From JBNJDW01 sp051745265 (GTDB lineage: Bacteria; Pseudomonadota; Alphaproteobacteria; Micavibrionales; CSBR16-224), in the NCBI GenBank assembly GCA_051745265.1, contig JBNJDW010000005.1, positions 1 to 20,883 of the forward strand: a stretch of DNA of 20,883 nucleotides. Reading direction: 5' to 3'. Both the position numbers and the translations under genes were made by a program. Positions 1 through 8,842 of this stretch are shown here, in pieces. A model generated the notes under the pieces. It was not told the origin of the DNA. It was given only the letters and a program-made list of their open reading frames with translations, and searched no databases. Numbering within the stretch: position 1 is the stretch's first letter; every line of letters starts with the position of its first letter.

Positions 1-869
1 TGCAGGATAATATCAGCTTCCTCGACCTCCTCCAGCGTTGCCCGGAACGCCGCGACCAGATGGGTCGGCAAATCAGAAATAAAGCCGACCGTATCTGATA
101 AAATAACCCGCAGATGCGGCTCCAGATCCACGGCCCGCATCGTTGTATCCAATGTTGCGAATAACAGATCCTTGGCAAAGACATCGGCGCCGGTCATTGT
201 ATTGAACAGGGTCGATTTTCCGGCATTGGTATAGCCGACCAGCGCGACAATCGGGTACGGCACATCACTGCGCGCTTTACGCTGCAGTTTTCGGGTTTGA
301 CGGACTTTCTCAAGTTCTTCTTTTAATTTATTGATTTTCTCGCTGATCAGGCGGCGGTCAATCTCGATCTGGGTTTCCCCGGGGCCACCGACAAAGCCAA
401 GCCCGCCCCGCTGCCGTTCAAGGTGTGTCCAGGAGCGCACAAGGCGTGAGCGTTGAAAGGTCAAGGCGGCAAGCTCGACCTGAAGCTTACCTTCTTTGGT
501 ATTGGCCCGGGCCCCGAATATCTCCAGAATAAGCCCGGTGCGGTCAATAACCTTGGTTTTCCAGATCCGTTCAAGGTTACGCTGCTGAATCGGGCTGAGG
601 CTGTGATTGACAACAACCAGATCAATTTTCTCTGCCTCGATATAGTTTTTCCAGCTTTCCAGATGCCCTTTGGTCAAAAGCGTGCCCGGCTCCTGTTTGG
701 ACAAGGGCACGATATCCGCTTTGATCAGTTCGATATGGTTAATCGCCTGCGTCAGATTGACCGCTTCATTAAGCTGATAGGCGGGATCACGAATGACCGC
801 AGTTGCGCCCTCTTCCGTCGGGGCGGGCTTTTTTAAATAAGGCTGAATAACGCATGCATGTGTTGTCAT
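1..869 (-). CDS. hflX: GTPase HflX, 3' end outside window
   Basis: Ribosome-associated GTPase of the Obg-HflX superfamily, known to bind the 50S subunit and split stalled or stressed ribosomes. Reading the minus strand from the ATG at 869 gives 289 codons with no stop before the window edge, so the C-terminus is missing. The family signature GFVGGPGETQIEIDRR lies about 160-175 residues in. It is followed by a charged helical linker, the G1 loop GYTNAGKST near residue 215, and the G3 motif DTVGF about 45 residues later. A TAG stop two codons upstream of the ATG makes this the most upstream possible start. No clear Shine-Dalgarno is visible. The gene begins 30 bp after hfq, the common hfq-hflX pairing, so co-transcription is likely. 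Family assignment is secure. Confidence 0.95.
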   Translation of the reverse strand, partial: MTTHACVIQPYLKKPAPTEEGATAVIRDPAYQLNEAVNLTQAINHIELIKADIVPLSKQEPGTLLTKGHLESWKNYIEAEKIDLVVVNHSLSPIQQRNLERIWKTKVIDRTGLILEIFGARANTKEGKLQVELAALTFQRSRLVRSWTHLERQRGGLGFVGGPGETQIEIDRRLISEKINKLKEELEKVRQTRKLQRKARSDVPYPIVALVGYTNAGKSTLFNTMTGADVFAKDLLFATLDTTMRAVDLEPHLRVILSDTVGFISDLPTHLVAAFRATLEEVEEADIIL

Positions 870-899
870 GCTCTATAGATACAATACTTACAGAGCGTT

Positions 900-1154
900 T
901 CAATCATAATCTGGCGGGCAGGTCACTTCTTCGCCATAAATTTTAATCGGCGTTGTCGGACATATCGTTGAAATCGCGTGTTTATAAACCAATTGAACGT
1001 GATTATCCCGCTGAAGCAACATAGAAAAATTATCAAACCAGGTTACTGTACCTTGAAGCTTCACACCATTGACCAGGAAAATTGTGACCGAAGCCTTTTC
1101 CTTACGAATGGCATTTAAGAATGTATCTTGGAGGCTTTGTTGACGTTCAGACAT
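900..1154 (-). CDS. hfq: RNA chaperone Hfq
   Basis: Sm-like RNA-binding protein that forms a hexamer and helps small RNAs pair with mRNAs. At 84 residues it is the usual length for Alphaproteobacteria, with almost no C-terminal extension. The N-terminal helix carries the family pattern QDTFLNAIRKEK. The Sm1 motif follows as FLVNGVKLQGTVTWFDNF, and the Sm2 motif reads YKHAISTI. The ATG at 1154 is preceded by an AGGT element in an otherwise very AT-rich leader. trkA lies 151 bp upstream on the same strand and hflX starts 30 bp downstream. The long leader with several inverted repeats suggests hfq has its own promoter in addition to any read-through from the ntr-trkA operon. Confidence 0.98.
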   Translation of the reverse strand: MSERQQSLQDTFLNAIRKEKASVTIFLVNGVKLQGTVTWFDNFSMLLQRDNHVQLVYKHAISTICPTTPIKIYGEEVTCPPDYD

Positions 1155-1192
1155 TTTTTATAACCTGTTTCATATTTTAATTGTTCGAAAAT

Positions 1193-1244
1193 AACTATAA
1201 TCTATAGTTTCTTAATACTAATTTTTAGAAACAACACAAGTGTT
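1193..1244. promoter_or_regulatory. Palindrome-rich hfq leader
   Basis: The 151 bp gap between trkA and hfq is strongly AT-rich and contains two perfect inverted repeats. One is AACTATA-ATC-TATAGTT at 1193-1209 and the other is AACAC-AA-GTGTT at 1233-1244. The hexamer AGTGTT occurs again at 1255-1260. On the hfq strand a weak promoter-like pair (TTGTGT, 16 bp, TATTAA) lies between the two palindromes. The palindromes are seen directly; a role as hfq promoter or operator is inference. Confidence 0.35.
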
Positions 1245-1279
1245 TTTCGCAAAAAGTGTTAATTTTTTGCATTTTCGGC

Positions 1280-1297
1280 CCTATACTTTTGTATAGG
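1280..1297 (-). terminator. Short hairpin after trkA
   Basis: A perfect 7 bp stem, CCTATAC-AAAA-GTATAGG on the minus strand, starts 8 bases after the trkA stop codon. It is AT-rich and is not followed directly by a U tract; an A-rich stretch comes about 10 bases later. It could be a weak terminator or an RNA-processing or stabilising hairpin at the end of the ntr-trkA transcript. Termination is unproven. Confidence 0.35.
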
Positions 1298-1305
1298 TGG
1301 TTGCT

Positions 1306-2682
1306 TTAAAAATATTCCGGTCTGACAGCAAACATCATTTCCACTTCTCGAACCCTTGTATGATCTGCCAAAATAATGACCCTGTCATTAGGTCTTATAA
1401 CAGTTTCTGGTTTTGGAATCAAGACCTCATCGCCCCTCAGGATTGCACCGATAATTGTATTCTTAGGGCGCTTTAAATCTTTAAACGGAATGTTAATAAT
1501 ACTAGAAGTTTCAAGGGCTTCGATCTCCATCACTTCCGCATAACCATCACGCAAACTATGCGCTGCAATAATCCGTCCCTTACGCACATGCTGCAAAATT
1601 GAAGATACTGTTATAGAGCGCGGGCTTACAATCGCGTCGATTCCCATCGCGGCAATCAAGGGAACATAACCGGTATTATTGATCAGCGTGATCGAACGTT
1701 CACTGCCATACTGCTTGGCCATCAATGATGACAGGATATTCGCCTCATCATTATCCATAACCGAGATAACCACCTCGGTCGATTCGGAATTTGCCTCTTC
1801 CATAATCTGGCGACTTAAACCATCACCGTGAAGGACAAGTGTCTTGGACAACATCTGTGATACGAAATGGGCACGTTGCAGATTTTTCTCAATCAACCGC
1901 ACATCAATATCCGGGTGATGTTGTTCAATCTGTTTCGCAAGTAACAAACCGATATTACCGCCGCCAATAATAATCGCCCGCCGCGCTGACGGGCTTTTCT
2001 TACCAAAAGCCTCCAGACAACGCTTTAGATGATCTGTCGCACAGACAAAATAAACCTCATCACCGGGAAGGATAACTTCATTATCCGTTGGAATAATTTT
2101 TTCATCGCCGCGCAGAATGGACACGACCTCGACCAACAGATTGGGAAAAAGCGGGGTTAAATGCTTAAGGGGGGTATTCAGTATCGGACAATCCCGCGCA
2201 CAGACAACACTGGCAAGGCTTATTTTGCCGCCGCCAAAGATATTCAAATTAAAGACCCCGGCCGTATTCAAACGGCGCATGATCGCCTGCGCGACTTCGA
2301 CTTCCGGGGAAATAATAAGGTCAATCGGCATATGGTCCCGGCTGAATAACGTGCTCCAGGCCGGATCCAGATAAACCTGCTGACGGACACGGGCTATTTT
2401 CTTAGGCGTGTGAAAGATACTATGAGCGACCTGACAGGCGACCATATTTATTTCATCGGTATGGGTCGCAGCAATAATCATCTCGGCATCATCCGCGCCG
2501 GCTTGCTCCAGCACATTGGGATGCGAGGCATTGCCGACAATACCGCTGACATTCAAATGATCATTAATTTCAGCAATCAGTTGTTGATTGATATCAATAA
2601 CGGTGACTTCGTTATCTTCCTGGGACAAATATGCCGCAATATTGGCACCGACCTGCCCGGCCCCACATACGATAACTTTCAT
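1306..2682 (-). CDS. trkA: Trk potassium uptake regulator TrkA
   Basis: Cytoplasmic NAD(H)-binding subunit that gates the Trk/Ktr potassium transporter. At 458 residues it has the full two-repeat form. The first Rossmann domain (RCK_N) starts at residue 1 with GAGQVG and an acidic end of strand 2 (VID). A TrkA-C domain covers roughly residues 140-230. The second Rossmann domain starts near 232 with GGGNIG and is followed by a second TrkA-C domain up to about 455. An AAGGA Shine-Dalgarno precedes the ATG at 2682. The gene begins 33 bp after ntrX and is probably the last gene of the ntr operon, an association common in Alphaproteobacteria. The membrane partner TrkH is not in the window. Confidence 0.95.
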   Translation of the reverse strand: MKVIVCGAGQVGANIAAYLSQEDNEVTVIDINQQLIAEINDHLNVSGIVGNASHPNVLEQAGADDAEMIIAATHTDEINMVACQVAHSIFHTPKKIARVRQQVYLDPAWSTLFSRDHMPIDLIISPEVEVAQAIMRRLNTAGVFNLNIFGGGKISLASVVCARDCPILNTPLKHLTPLFPNLLVEVVSILRGDEKIIPTDNEVILPGDEVYFVCATDHLKRCLEAFGKKSPSARRAIIIGGGNIGLLLAKQIEQHHPDIDVRLIEKNLQRAHFVSQMLSKTLVLHGDGLSRQIMEEANSESTEVVISVMDNDEANILSSLMAKQYGSERSITLINNTGYVPLIAAMGIDAIVSPRSITVSSILQHVRKGRIIAAHSLRDGYAEVMEIEALETSSIINIPFKDLKRPKNTIIGAILRGDEVLIPKPETVIRPNDRVIILADHTRVREVEMMFAVRPEYF

Positions 2683-2715
2683 TTCAATTTTTCCTTAAAG
2701 CATTTCAGGTGCGTT

Positions 2716-4134
2716 TCATCCATTTAACTCTACCTCATTCTCTTCTGCCAAGCCCAGCATTTTTATTTTCCGATGCAGGGCTGAACGCTCCATACCCACA
2801 AATTTCGCGGTACGCGATATATTTCCGTTAAAACGTTCGATCTGTGCCTTTAGATATTCACGTTCAAACAAATGGCGTGCATCACGCAGTGATTTTGTCA
2901 TCAACTCGGCATAGGCCTGCGCCGCCGGGCCGTTGTCAGCATCCTTGGCGCCGCGGATTTCGGGCGGCAGCATCTCGACACTCATTTCACCGGATTCATC
3001 GTCGCCGGCATTTACAATCAGCGACCATTCAATCACATTTCGAAGCTGACGGATATTGCCCTGCCAGCTATAGCCCTGCAGGAAAATGATCGCTTCTTCT
3101 GAAAAACGGAGCGGTCGAACACCGTTTTCATGGGCAATCCGTGTTACGAAATAGTCAATCAACTCCGGAATATCGTCGCGCCGTTCACTCAGGCGCGGCA
3201 TCGGCAAAGGCACAACATTTAAACGATAATACAGATCTTCGCGGAATTTACCGTCGGCAATTCTGTTCTGCAGATTTTGATTGGTCGCGGCAATGATACG
3301 GGCATCAACATCAATGCGGCTGTTACCGCCGATCCGTGTAAAGCTTTGATCTATCAACACATGCAGTATTTTGCCTTGTGTCTCCAGCGGCATATCTGAC
3401 ACTTCATCCAAAAACAAAGTCCCCTCATCCGCCTGTTCAAGCAGGCCGTTTTTACGGACAACACCATTTTCCTCGATACCAAATAATTCCTCGTCCATGC
3501 GGTCGGGGGTCATCAGGGCGCAGTTCAGAATAACAAAGGGGTTTTCGGCCCGTGGCGACTGGTTATGGATCAGCCGCGCGGCGACCTCTTTGCCCGTACC
3601 AGGCGCGCCGGTAATCAAAACCCGGCTTTCTGTCGGCCCGACCCGTTCAATGGTTTGCTGAATTTGTCTGATTTTTGGTGATTGGCCGTTCAGCTTCAAA
3701 TCAGCCATGCCGGATTGCCGTTGGCGCAGGCGCTTATTTTCCCGCCGCAGGGCCACCGATTCCAGCGCCCGTTTCACCAGCATCAACAGACGATCGGATT
3801 TAAACGGTTTTTCAATAAAATCATAAGCCCCGTTATGCAGCGCGGATACAGCCATTTCAATTGTGCCATGGCCGCTGATCATAATAACCGGAAGATCAGG
3901 ATCCATATCGCGGAGTTCTTCCAAAATCTGTAGCCCGTCAAGCGCGCTGTCTTCCAGCCAGATATCCTGAATGACCAGATCCGGTCTTTTTTCGGCAATA
4001 GCTGCCAGCGCCTGATCGGAGTTAGCCGCTTCACGCGTTTTATAGCCTTCATCTTCCAGCAGGCCTTCAATCAGCATGCGGATATCGTCTTCATCATCAA
4101 CGATCAATATATCTGTCGGCGTTTCTGTGCTCAT
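2716..4134 (-). CDS. ntrX: Two-component response regulator NtrX
   Basis: Response regulator partnered with NtrY; in Alphaproteobacteria the pair is linked to nitrogen, redox and envelope control. The 472-residue product has a receiver domain at 9-120 (acidic pair D13/D14, phosphoacceptor D57 in LVIQDIW, K109), an AAA+ domain at about 150-370 and a Fis-type helix-turn-helix at the C-terminus (about 430-465, NGNISRTAKFVGMERSALHR). Walker A reads GAPGTGKE (176-183) rather than the usual GESGTGKE. The GAFTGA loop that contacts sigma-54 is absent: ELFG is followed by IEENGVVRKNG. It is therefore probably not a classical sigma-54 activator. I chose the ATG at 4134, just after the ntrY stop; an in-frame TTG at 4149 would add five residues but has no ribosome site. 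Confidence 0.93.
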   Translation of the reverse strand: MSTETPTDILIVDDEDDIRMLIEGLLEDEGYKTREAANSDQALAAIAEKRPDLVIQDIWLEDSALDGLQILEELRDMDPDLPVIMISGHGTIEMAVSALHNGAYDFIEKPFKSDRLLMLVKRALESVALRRENKRLRQRQSGMADLKLNGQSPKIRQIQQTIERVGPTESRVLITGAPGTGKEVAARLIHNQSPRAENPFVILNCALMTPDRMDEELFGIEENGVVRKNGLLEQADEGTLFLDEVSDMPLETQGKILHVLIDQSFTRIGGNSRIDVDARIIAATNQNLQNRIADGKFREDLYYRLNVVPLPMPRLSERRDDIPELIDYFVTRIAHENGVRPLRFSEEAIIFLQGYSWQGNIRQLRNVIEWSLIVNAGDDESGEMSVEMLPPEIRGAKDADNGPAAQAYAELMTKSLRDARHLFEREYLKAQIERFNGNISRTAKFVGMERSALHRKIKMLGLAEENEVELNG

Positions 4135-4138
4135 CTTC

Positions 4139-6337
4139 TTATTTCTCAAACCGTATGGTTATGCGGGCCCCATGCCCTGTCGATTTATTTTCCAGAGCAA
4201 TACTGCCATTATGGTCATCAAGGATCTTTTTGACAATGGCAAGGCCGAGCCCCGTGCCTTTTTTACGGGTCGAAACATAGGGTTCGGTCAAATGCGCCAT
4301 CGCATCCTGCGGTAAACCCGGCCCGTTATCTTCAATCACCATAAGGATATCGTTATTTTCCTGTTCAATGTGAAGGCTGATTTGACCTTTTTCCTGATTT
4401 TCGCTGATCGCATCAACGGCATTCTGCAACAGATTGGTCAGCACCTGTGATATTTGCCCGGCATCGCACTGGGCCATGATCTTCTTATCTGACGGTTTAA
4501 AATCAAATCTGATATTCGGATAGGCCTGTTTTTGCAGGGTGACGGCTTCCTGACCGATTTCGGCGACATTCTGTTCTGCCTTCATGGCTTCGGGCAAACG
4601 GGCAAAATCCGAAAATTCATTGACCATGCGGCCAATCTGGGTGACTTGCCGGATAATCGTTTCGGTACATTTTGTAAAGCTTTCCGGATCATCCTTGATC
4701 TGCGGCAGGTATTTCCGGTTAAGCCGCTCCGCAGACAACTGGATCGGAGTCAGCGGGTTTTTAATTTCATGGGCGATCCTGCGCGCCACATCAGACCATG
4801 CCGCTTTGCGCTGGGCTGCGACCAATGGCGTGACATCATCAAATGTCAGCACCTGACCGTTTGATTTATCACCGTCCTCGGCCGTAATCCGGAGCGAGAA
4901 TATATACTTGCCCCCTTCGGCAGATTGGTATTCCAGCTCATAGGTCCGGGCCTTGCCGTTCGATTTTGATTTGCTTTTGTTTAGTATTTCGACGACTTCA
5001 GGAAAAACAGTATCAATCTTTTGCCCGACCAGTTCATCGACATCCACACCAAACAGCTCGGCCGCCGCGGGATTGGCCAGTTTAATCTTACGGTCGGAAT
5101 CCAGACCAACAATACCTGATGAGGTACTGGCCAGCACGGCCTCCATAAAACGCCGGCGTTCATCAATCAGGCGGTTTGCCTGCATGAGTTCTTCGCGCTG
5201 ACCGGCAAGCTGAGAGGTCATCCGGTTAAAGGACCGCCCAAGCTGCCCCAGTTCATCATCCTGATCGGTATAATCAACCCGTGCACCAAGATCACCGGAA
5301 CGTACGCGTTCCGCTGCCGTGATCAATTGCGAAATCGGTCTGGCCAACTGCCCGGCAAAAACAAGACCGAACCAGACAGCCACCAACAGCAAAAGCAGAG
5401 CCACCGCCACGAACATAAAGGTGATCGACAGCTGAAACGATGATCGTCGTCCTTCCAGTTCCGTATAACCGGCAACGGCATCCCGGGCATGAGTAAGGTG
5501 ATTGATGACTTTGGAATCGACCAGCCGCCCGACAAGCAGGAAGGTATCCACATATTGATCAAGCTTGACCAGCGCCCTCACCCGGTCCTGTGCATCCGCC
5601 TGATCACTGACCAAAAGCACCACTTCACCGCTGCGGGCCCGGTCCATCAGTTTTTGAGGGATCGGATCAAATTCCAGCGTAAAGGCCAGACGTGAGCGCG
5701 CCAAAACCCGCCCGGATGAGGTAAAGACCAGCACCTCGGACAAGTTACGCAATTGAGACTGGGTTTGAACAAAACTGCTCATCGCATCAGAGTTATCGGT
5801 AAGAATAGCCGCTTCACGATCAAGATCATTGGCCATCGCCAGCACATCGGCGCGCATAACCTGCTGATGTTCATTCAGATAAGCTTCCGCCACGACCAGA
5901 GATTCCTGCACAGCTGTCGACACACGATCGCTGAACCAGGCCTGAACCCCGAAGTAAAAGAACGCCGCCGAAAACAATGTCATCAGAATGGCCGGCGCGG
6001 CGGCCAGCAGACCAAAGATAAACACCAGACGGACATGCAACTGCGATCCGGCCAGGCCTTTTTTACGCTCTGCCCATAACCGGGTGATCTGCCCTGCGAC
6101 CAACGCGGCCAGAATAAGAAACAGGCCCAGATCCAGATTGATCAGCCAGAATACCGTACTCGTCGCCTCGGGCGTACGGGTCATAACGGCATAGGTTGCG
6201 ATCCCTGATATCACAGAGGCCGCCATGATAAACAGGACAGCCGCACGTGACGGCCAGATCGCCAGAATTCGGTTAATGACCCGGTGGGGCCAGCTTTCAT
6301 TCTGCCCTGACGGGCCTATGGATTTTATCTCCGGCAT
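4139..6337 (-). CDS. ntrY: Membrane sensor histidine kinase NtrY
   Basis: Sensor kinase of the NtrY/NtrX pair, 732 residues, the usual family size. Hydrophobic segments at about 33-53, 62-84 and 102-130 are followed by a probable periplasmic region (about 131-300) and another membrane segment at 303-329. A HAMP domain (about 330-382), a PAS domain (about 395-505), a HisKA dimerisation helix with phospho-acceptor H523 in IAHEIKNPLTP, and a HATPase domain with an N box (NLLQNAVDAI), DNGPGLP and GTGLGLAIV follow. The ATG at 6337 lies 4 bp after the ntrC stop, and the 3' end abuts the ntrX start, so translation is tightly coupled. The signal sensed cannot be read from the sequence. Confidence 0.95.
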   Translation of the reverse strand: MPEIKSIGPSGQNESWPHRVINRILAIWPSRAAVLFIMAASVISGIATYAVMTRTPEATSTVFWLINLDLGLFLILAALVAGQITRLWAERKKGLAGSQLHVRLVFIFGLLAAAPAILMTLFSAAFFYFGVQAWFSDRVSTAVQESLVVAEAYLNEHQQVMRADVLAMANDLDREAAILTDNSDAMSSFVQTQSQLRNLSEVLVFTSSGRVLARSRLAFTLEFDPIPQKLMDRARSGEVVLLVSDQADAQDRVRALVKLDQYVDTFLLVGRLVDSKVINHLTHARDAVAGYTELEGRRSSFQLSITFMFVAVALLLLLVAVWFGLVFAGQLARPISQLITAAERVRSGDLGARVDYTDQDDELGQLGRSFNRMTSQLAGQREELMQANRLIDERRRFMEAVLASTSSGIVGLDSDRKIKLANPAAAELFGVDVDELVGQKIDTVFPEVVEILNKSKSKSNGKARTYELEYQSAEGGKYIFSLRITAEDGDKSNGQVLTFDDVTPLVAAQRKAAWSDVARRIAHEIKNPLTPIQLSAERLNRKYLPQIKDDPESFTKCTETIIRQVTQIGRMVNEFSDFARLPEAMKAEQNVAEIGQEAVTLQKQAYPNIRFDFKPSDKKIMAQCDAGQISQVLTNLLQNAVDAISENQEKGQISLHIEQENNDILMVIEDNGPGLPQDAMAHLTEPYVSTRKKGTGLGLAIVKKILDDHNGSIALENKSTGHGARITIRFEK

Positions 6338-6341
6338 CCTG

Positions 6342-7757
6342 CTACTTTCTCACGACGTTAAGATCAAGCGCCCGTATTTTGGACCTCAATGTATTCCGGT
6401 TCAAGCCCAGAATGCGTGCGGCCTGTATTTGATTACCGTTCGTCGCTTTTAAGGTCAGTTCAATCAATGGCCGCTCTACATTGCTGATCACTTCGGGATA
6501 TAAAGTGCCGGGACGGGCATTTTGATGCAGATCATCAAAATATTCTTCAAGTTTACCGGCAATATCCGTTGCAAAATCAATGCTTTCATCCGGGCGCACA
6601 GGCGATGCAGTGCTTTCGGTCAATTCCTGACGAACGATGCTGCTGCCGATCTTCTGATCCGGCGATAGAACCGACAACCGCGCAATCAGATTTTTTAATT
6701 CCCGTATATTACCGGACCAGTCATAATCCTGCAGGGCTTTTAGCGCCGCATCAGAAAAGCACAGCCCTGTATCAAGCTGCTTTAAAAAATGCCGGGCCAG
6801 ATCGGGGATATCTTCACGCCGTTCGCGCAGCGGTGGGACCATGATCGGAATAACATTCAGCCGGTAATACAGATCTTCGCGGAATTTACCCTCGGCCACC
6901 CGTTTTTTCAGGTTTCGGTGGGTCGCGCAGATGATCCGTACATCACTTGTCAAAACCCGTTCACTGCCCAGTGGGGAGAATTCTTCCTCCTGCAATACCC
7001 GCAGCAATCTGGTTTGCGCCTCCAGCGGCATATCACCGATTTCATCAAAAAACAGGGTGCCGCCGGCTGCTTGTTCAAAACGCCCGGTTTTGCGGCGGTC
7101 CGCGCCGGTAAAGGCGCCTTTTTCATGACCAAAAAGCTCACTTTCAATCAGGCCGGAGGGGATGGCCGCCATATTAATGGCGACAAATGGCTTGTTCTTA
7201 CGTTTTGAATGCTGATGCACCATACGGGCAACGACTTCCTTACCCGTGCCGGATTCACCGGTGATCAGCACGGACAGATCAGACTGGGTCAGCCGTGAAA
7301 TTGTCCGAAAAACCACCTGCATTGCCGGAGATTTTCCCAAAAGCTCAATACCATCCGTGGCCACGACCTCTTCAGACATTTCTTTCGTTGCGGACACAGA
7401 CGCACAGGCTCGGTCAACAGTCTCATTCAGCACGGTTAAATCAAACGGCTTGGGCAGATAGTCAAATGCACCGGCCTGCTTTGTCTTGATCGCTGTTGTA
7501 AAGCTGGCATTGGCACTGATCAGGATGACCGGCATATCCGCTGCATAAGGGCGGATCTTCGACATGACATCCAGACCCGATAAATGCGGCATCATAATAT
7601 CAAGAACAGCCGCATCAAAGACACCTGTTCTAACCGCTTCCAACGCCTCTGCGCCATCGGCGGTTATGGTCACATCATAGCCGGCATGCTCCAACGATCG
7701 GGCCAAAACAGCCCGAAGCGTATCATCATCATCGGCAAGCAAAATTCGTTTATTCAT
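6342..7757 (-). CDS. ntrC: Nitrogen regulator NtrC, sigma-54 activator
   Basis: Response regulator that, when phosphorylated by NtrB, activates sigma-54 promoters for nitrogen assimilation. The product has 471 residues. The receiver domain (about 4-118) has D9/D10, phosphoacceptor D53 in VLDIMMP and K103 in LPKPF. The AAA+ domain (about 138-370) contains Walker A GESGTGKE (167-174), an intact GAFTGA loop (214-219), Walker B GGTLFFDEIGDM and the arginine-rich LRERREDIP segment. A Fis-type helix-turn-helix ends the protein (NGNQIQAARILGLNRNTLRS). It starts 6 bp after ntrB and ends 4 bp before ntrY. Having every sigma-54 contact residue, it contrasts with the neighbouring NtrX. Confidence 0.97.
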   Translation of the reverse strand: MNKRILLADDDDTLRAVLARSLEHAGYDVTITADGAEALEAVRTGVFDAAVLDIMMPHLSGLDVMSKIRPYAADMPVILISANASFTTAIKTKQAGAFDYLPKPFDLTVLNETVDRACASVSATKEMSEEVVATDGIELLGKSPAMQVVFRTISRLTQSDLSVLITGESGTGKEVVARMVHQHSKRKNKPFVAINMAAIPSGLIESELFGHEKGAFTGADRRKTGRFEQAAGGTLFFDEIGDMPLEAQTRLLRVLQEEEFSPLGSERVLTSDVRIICATHRNLKKRVAEGKFREDLYYRLNVIPIMVPPLRERREDIPDLARHFLKQLDTGLCFSDAALKALQDYDWSGNIRELKNLIARLSVLSPDQKIGSSIVRQELTESTASPVRPDESIDFATDIAGKLEEYFDDLHQNARPGTLYPEVISNVERPLIELTLKATNGNQIQAARILGLNRNTLRSKIRALDLNVVRK

Positions 7758-7763
7758 AGGTGT

Positions 7764-8783
7764 TTATCCATTTGTATTAAAGTTAATAATAAACCGTGTA
7801 TTGCCCGGTTCAGAAAAAACCCGCACGACGCCTTTATGGGCCTCAACAATCTGTCGGACCAAGGCAAGGCCGATGCCCTGTCCCTTTGGCCGGGTCGTGA
7901 AAAAGGGCTGAAAAATCTGATCCAGATGCTCTGACGGAATACCGGGACCATTATCACATATCTCAATTTTATAGGGATAGCGCACCGCTTCCTGCCTGAA
8001 ATCGGCATCGTAACCGGTCACAATCCGGATCTTTGGTGCCGAGGTATCTGTCAGCACCTCTGCCGCATTCTTTATCAGATTCAAAAACATCATTTGTAAA
8101 AGCGATTTTTCGCCTTCCAGCATCGGTAATGACGGATCATAGGCCCGGATGATTTCTATCCGTTCAGGTATATGAACCGCAGCCTGATCAAGCAACTCAT
8201 GAATATTCAAAGGTTTTGGCGTCATCGGCTGAACACCGGAAAAAATATCAAAGCTTCGTGACAGATTTTCAATCCGCTCGACTTCATGGTGCAGCATATC
8301 CAGCAGTTCATTATCTGCGTCCGTTTGCTGTTTTAAAGCCAAAAGCTGCGCAACCCCTTTAATCCCTGCAATCGGCGTTCGCAATTCATGGCCCAGCATA
8401 TGCGCCGTCCATTCAAGCGAAGCCTTATTGCTGGCCGCATTGTTATCTATGATACGGTGAAATTCGCAAATGATCCGCCCGTCTTCCAACCGGGTCAGCG
8501 TATAATCAATACAATGCTCCCCAATTTCACAACGATCATAAACCGTTTTAACCTGACGGCGCGCTGCATTTTCTACCGCCTGGCTCAGGCTGCACAGGAG
8601 GGGATATTGCCTGTTTTGATATTCGGTATAAATCGTCTTTTGCCCCAATTGCAAAATCGTCTGCGCCGCCAGATTTGCCTGCACGGGTCTTTGCGCCGTA
8701 TCAAAGATAATCACGGCCGTCGTGATATCCTCAAGGCTGATCTCAGCGCATAAGGGCGCTTGCTGTTCTGGCTGTGCGGTCAT
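7764..8783 (-). CDS. ntrB: Nitrogen sensor kinase/phosphatase NtrB
   Basis: Soluble histidine kinase that phosphorylates or dephosphorylates NtrC according to nitrogen status, normally under PII control. It has 339 residues and no membrane segment. A PAS-like domain spans about 15-110, followed by the HisKA helix with H132 in GHELRTPIAGIKG, an N box (NLIKNAAEVL), DNGPGIP and GQGIGLALV of the ATPase domain. This is the first gene of the minus-strand ntr block, and its ATG faces ispD across a 93 bp control region. The ribosome site is weak (AGGCAG). In many Alphaproteobacteria dusB (nifR3) lies directly upstream of ntrB; here it does not. Confidence 0.95.
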   Translation of the reverse strand: MTAQPEQQAPLCAEISLEDITTAVIIFDTAQRPVQANLAAQTILQLGQKTIYTEYQNRQYPLLCSLSQAVENAARRQVKTVYDRCEIGEHCIDYTLTRLEDGRIICEFHRIIDNNAASNKASLEWTAHMLGHELRTPIAGIKGVAQLLALKQQTDADNELLDMLHHEVERIENLSRSFDIFSGVQPMTPKPLNIHELLDQAAVHIPERIEIIRAYDPSLPMLEGEKSLLQMMFLNLIKNAAEVLTDTSAPKIRIVTGYDADFRQEAVRYPYKIEICDNGPGIPSEHLDQIFQPFFTTRPKGQGIGLALVRQIVEAHKGVVRVFSEPGNTRFIINFNTNG

Positions 8784-8798
8784 TTATCTGCCTGTTTT

Positions 8799-8822
8799 TT
8801 GTGCAGCGCCACTATTGCACAA
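8799..8822. promoter_or_regulatory. Palindrome between ntrB and ispD
   Basis: A perfect inverted repeat TTGTGCA-N10-TGCACAA sits in the divergent ntrB/ispD control region, 15 bp from the ntrB start and 20 bp upstream of the ispD -35 element. Known NtrC sites also use TGCAC and GTGCA half-sites, but in the opposite order and with a shorter spacer, so this is at best a variant. Read on the plus strand the stem is followed by TTTTT, so a weak terminator is an alternative. An operator for one or both genes is the inference. Confidence 0.4.
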
Positions 8823-8842
8823 TTTTTAGGCAAAAACAACAA

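Noticed and set aside
453..836. 127-residue plus-strand frame at the window start
   Set aside because: It lies opposite hflX, whose GTPase signatures are unmistakable.
8799..8822. Classical sigma-54 promoter upstream of ntrB
   Set aside because: A TGGCGC occurs in the palindrome spacer, but no TTGC element follows at the required distance.
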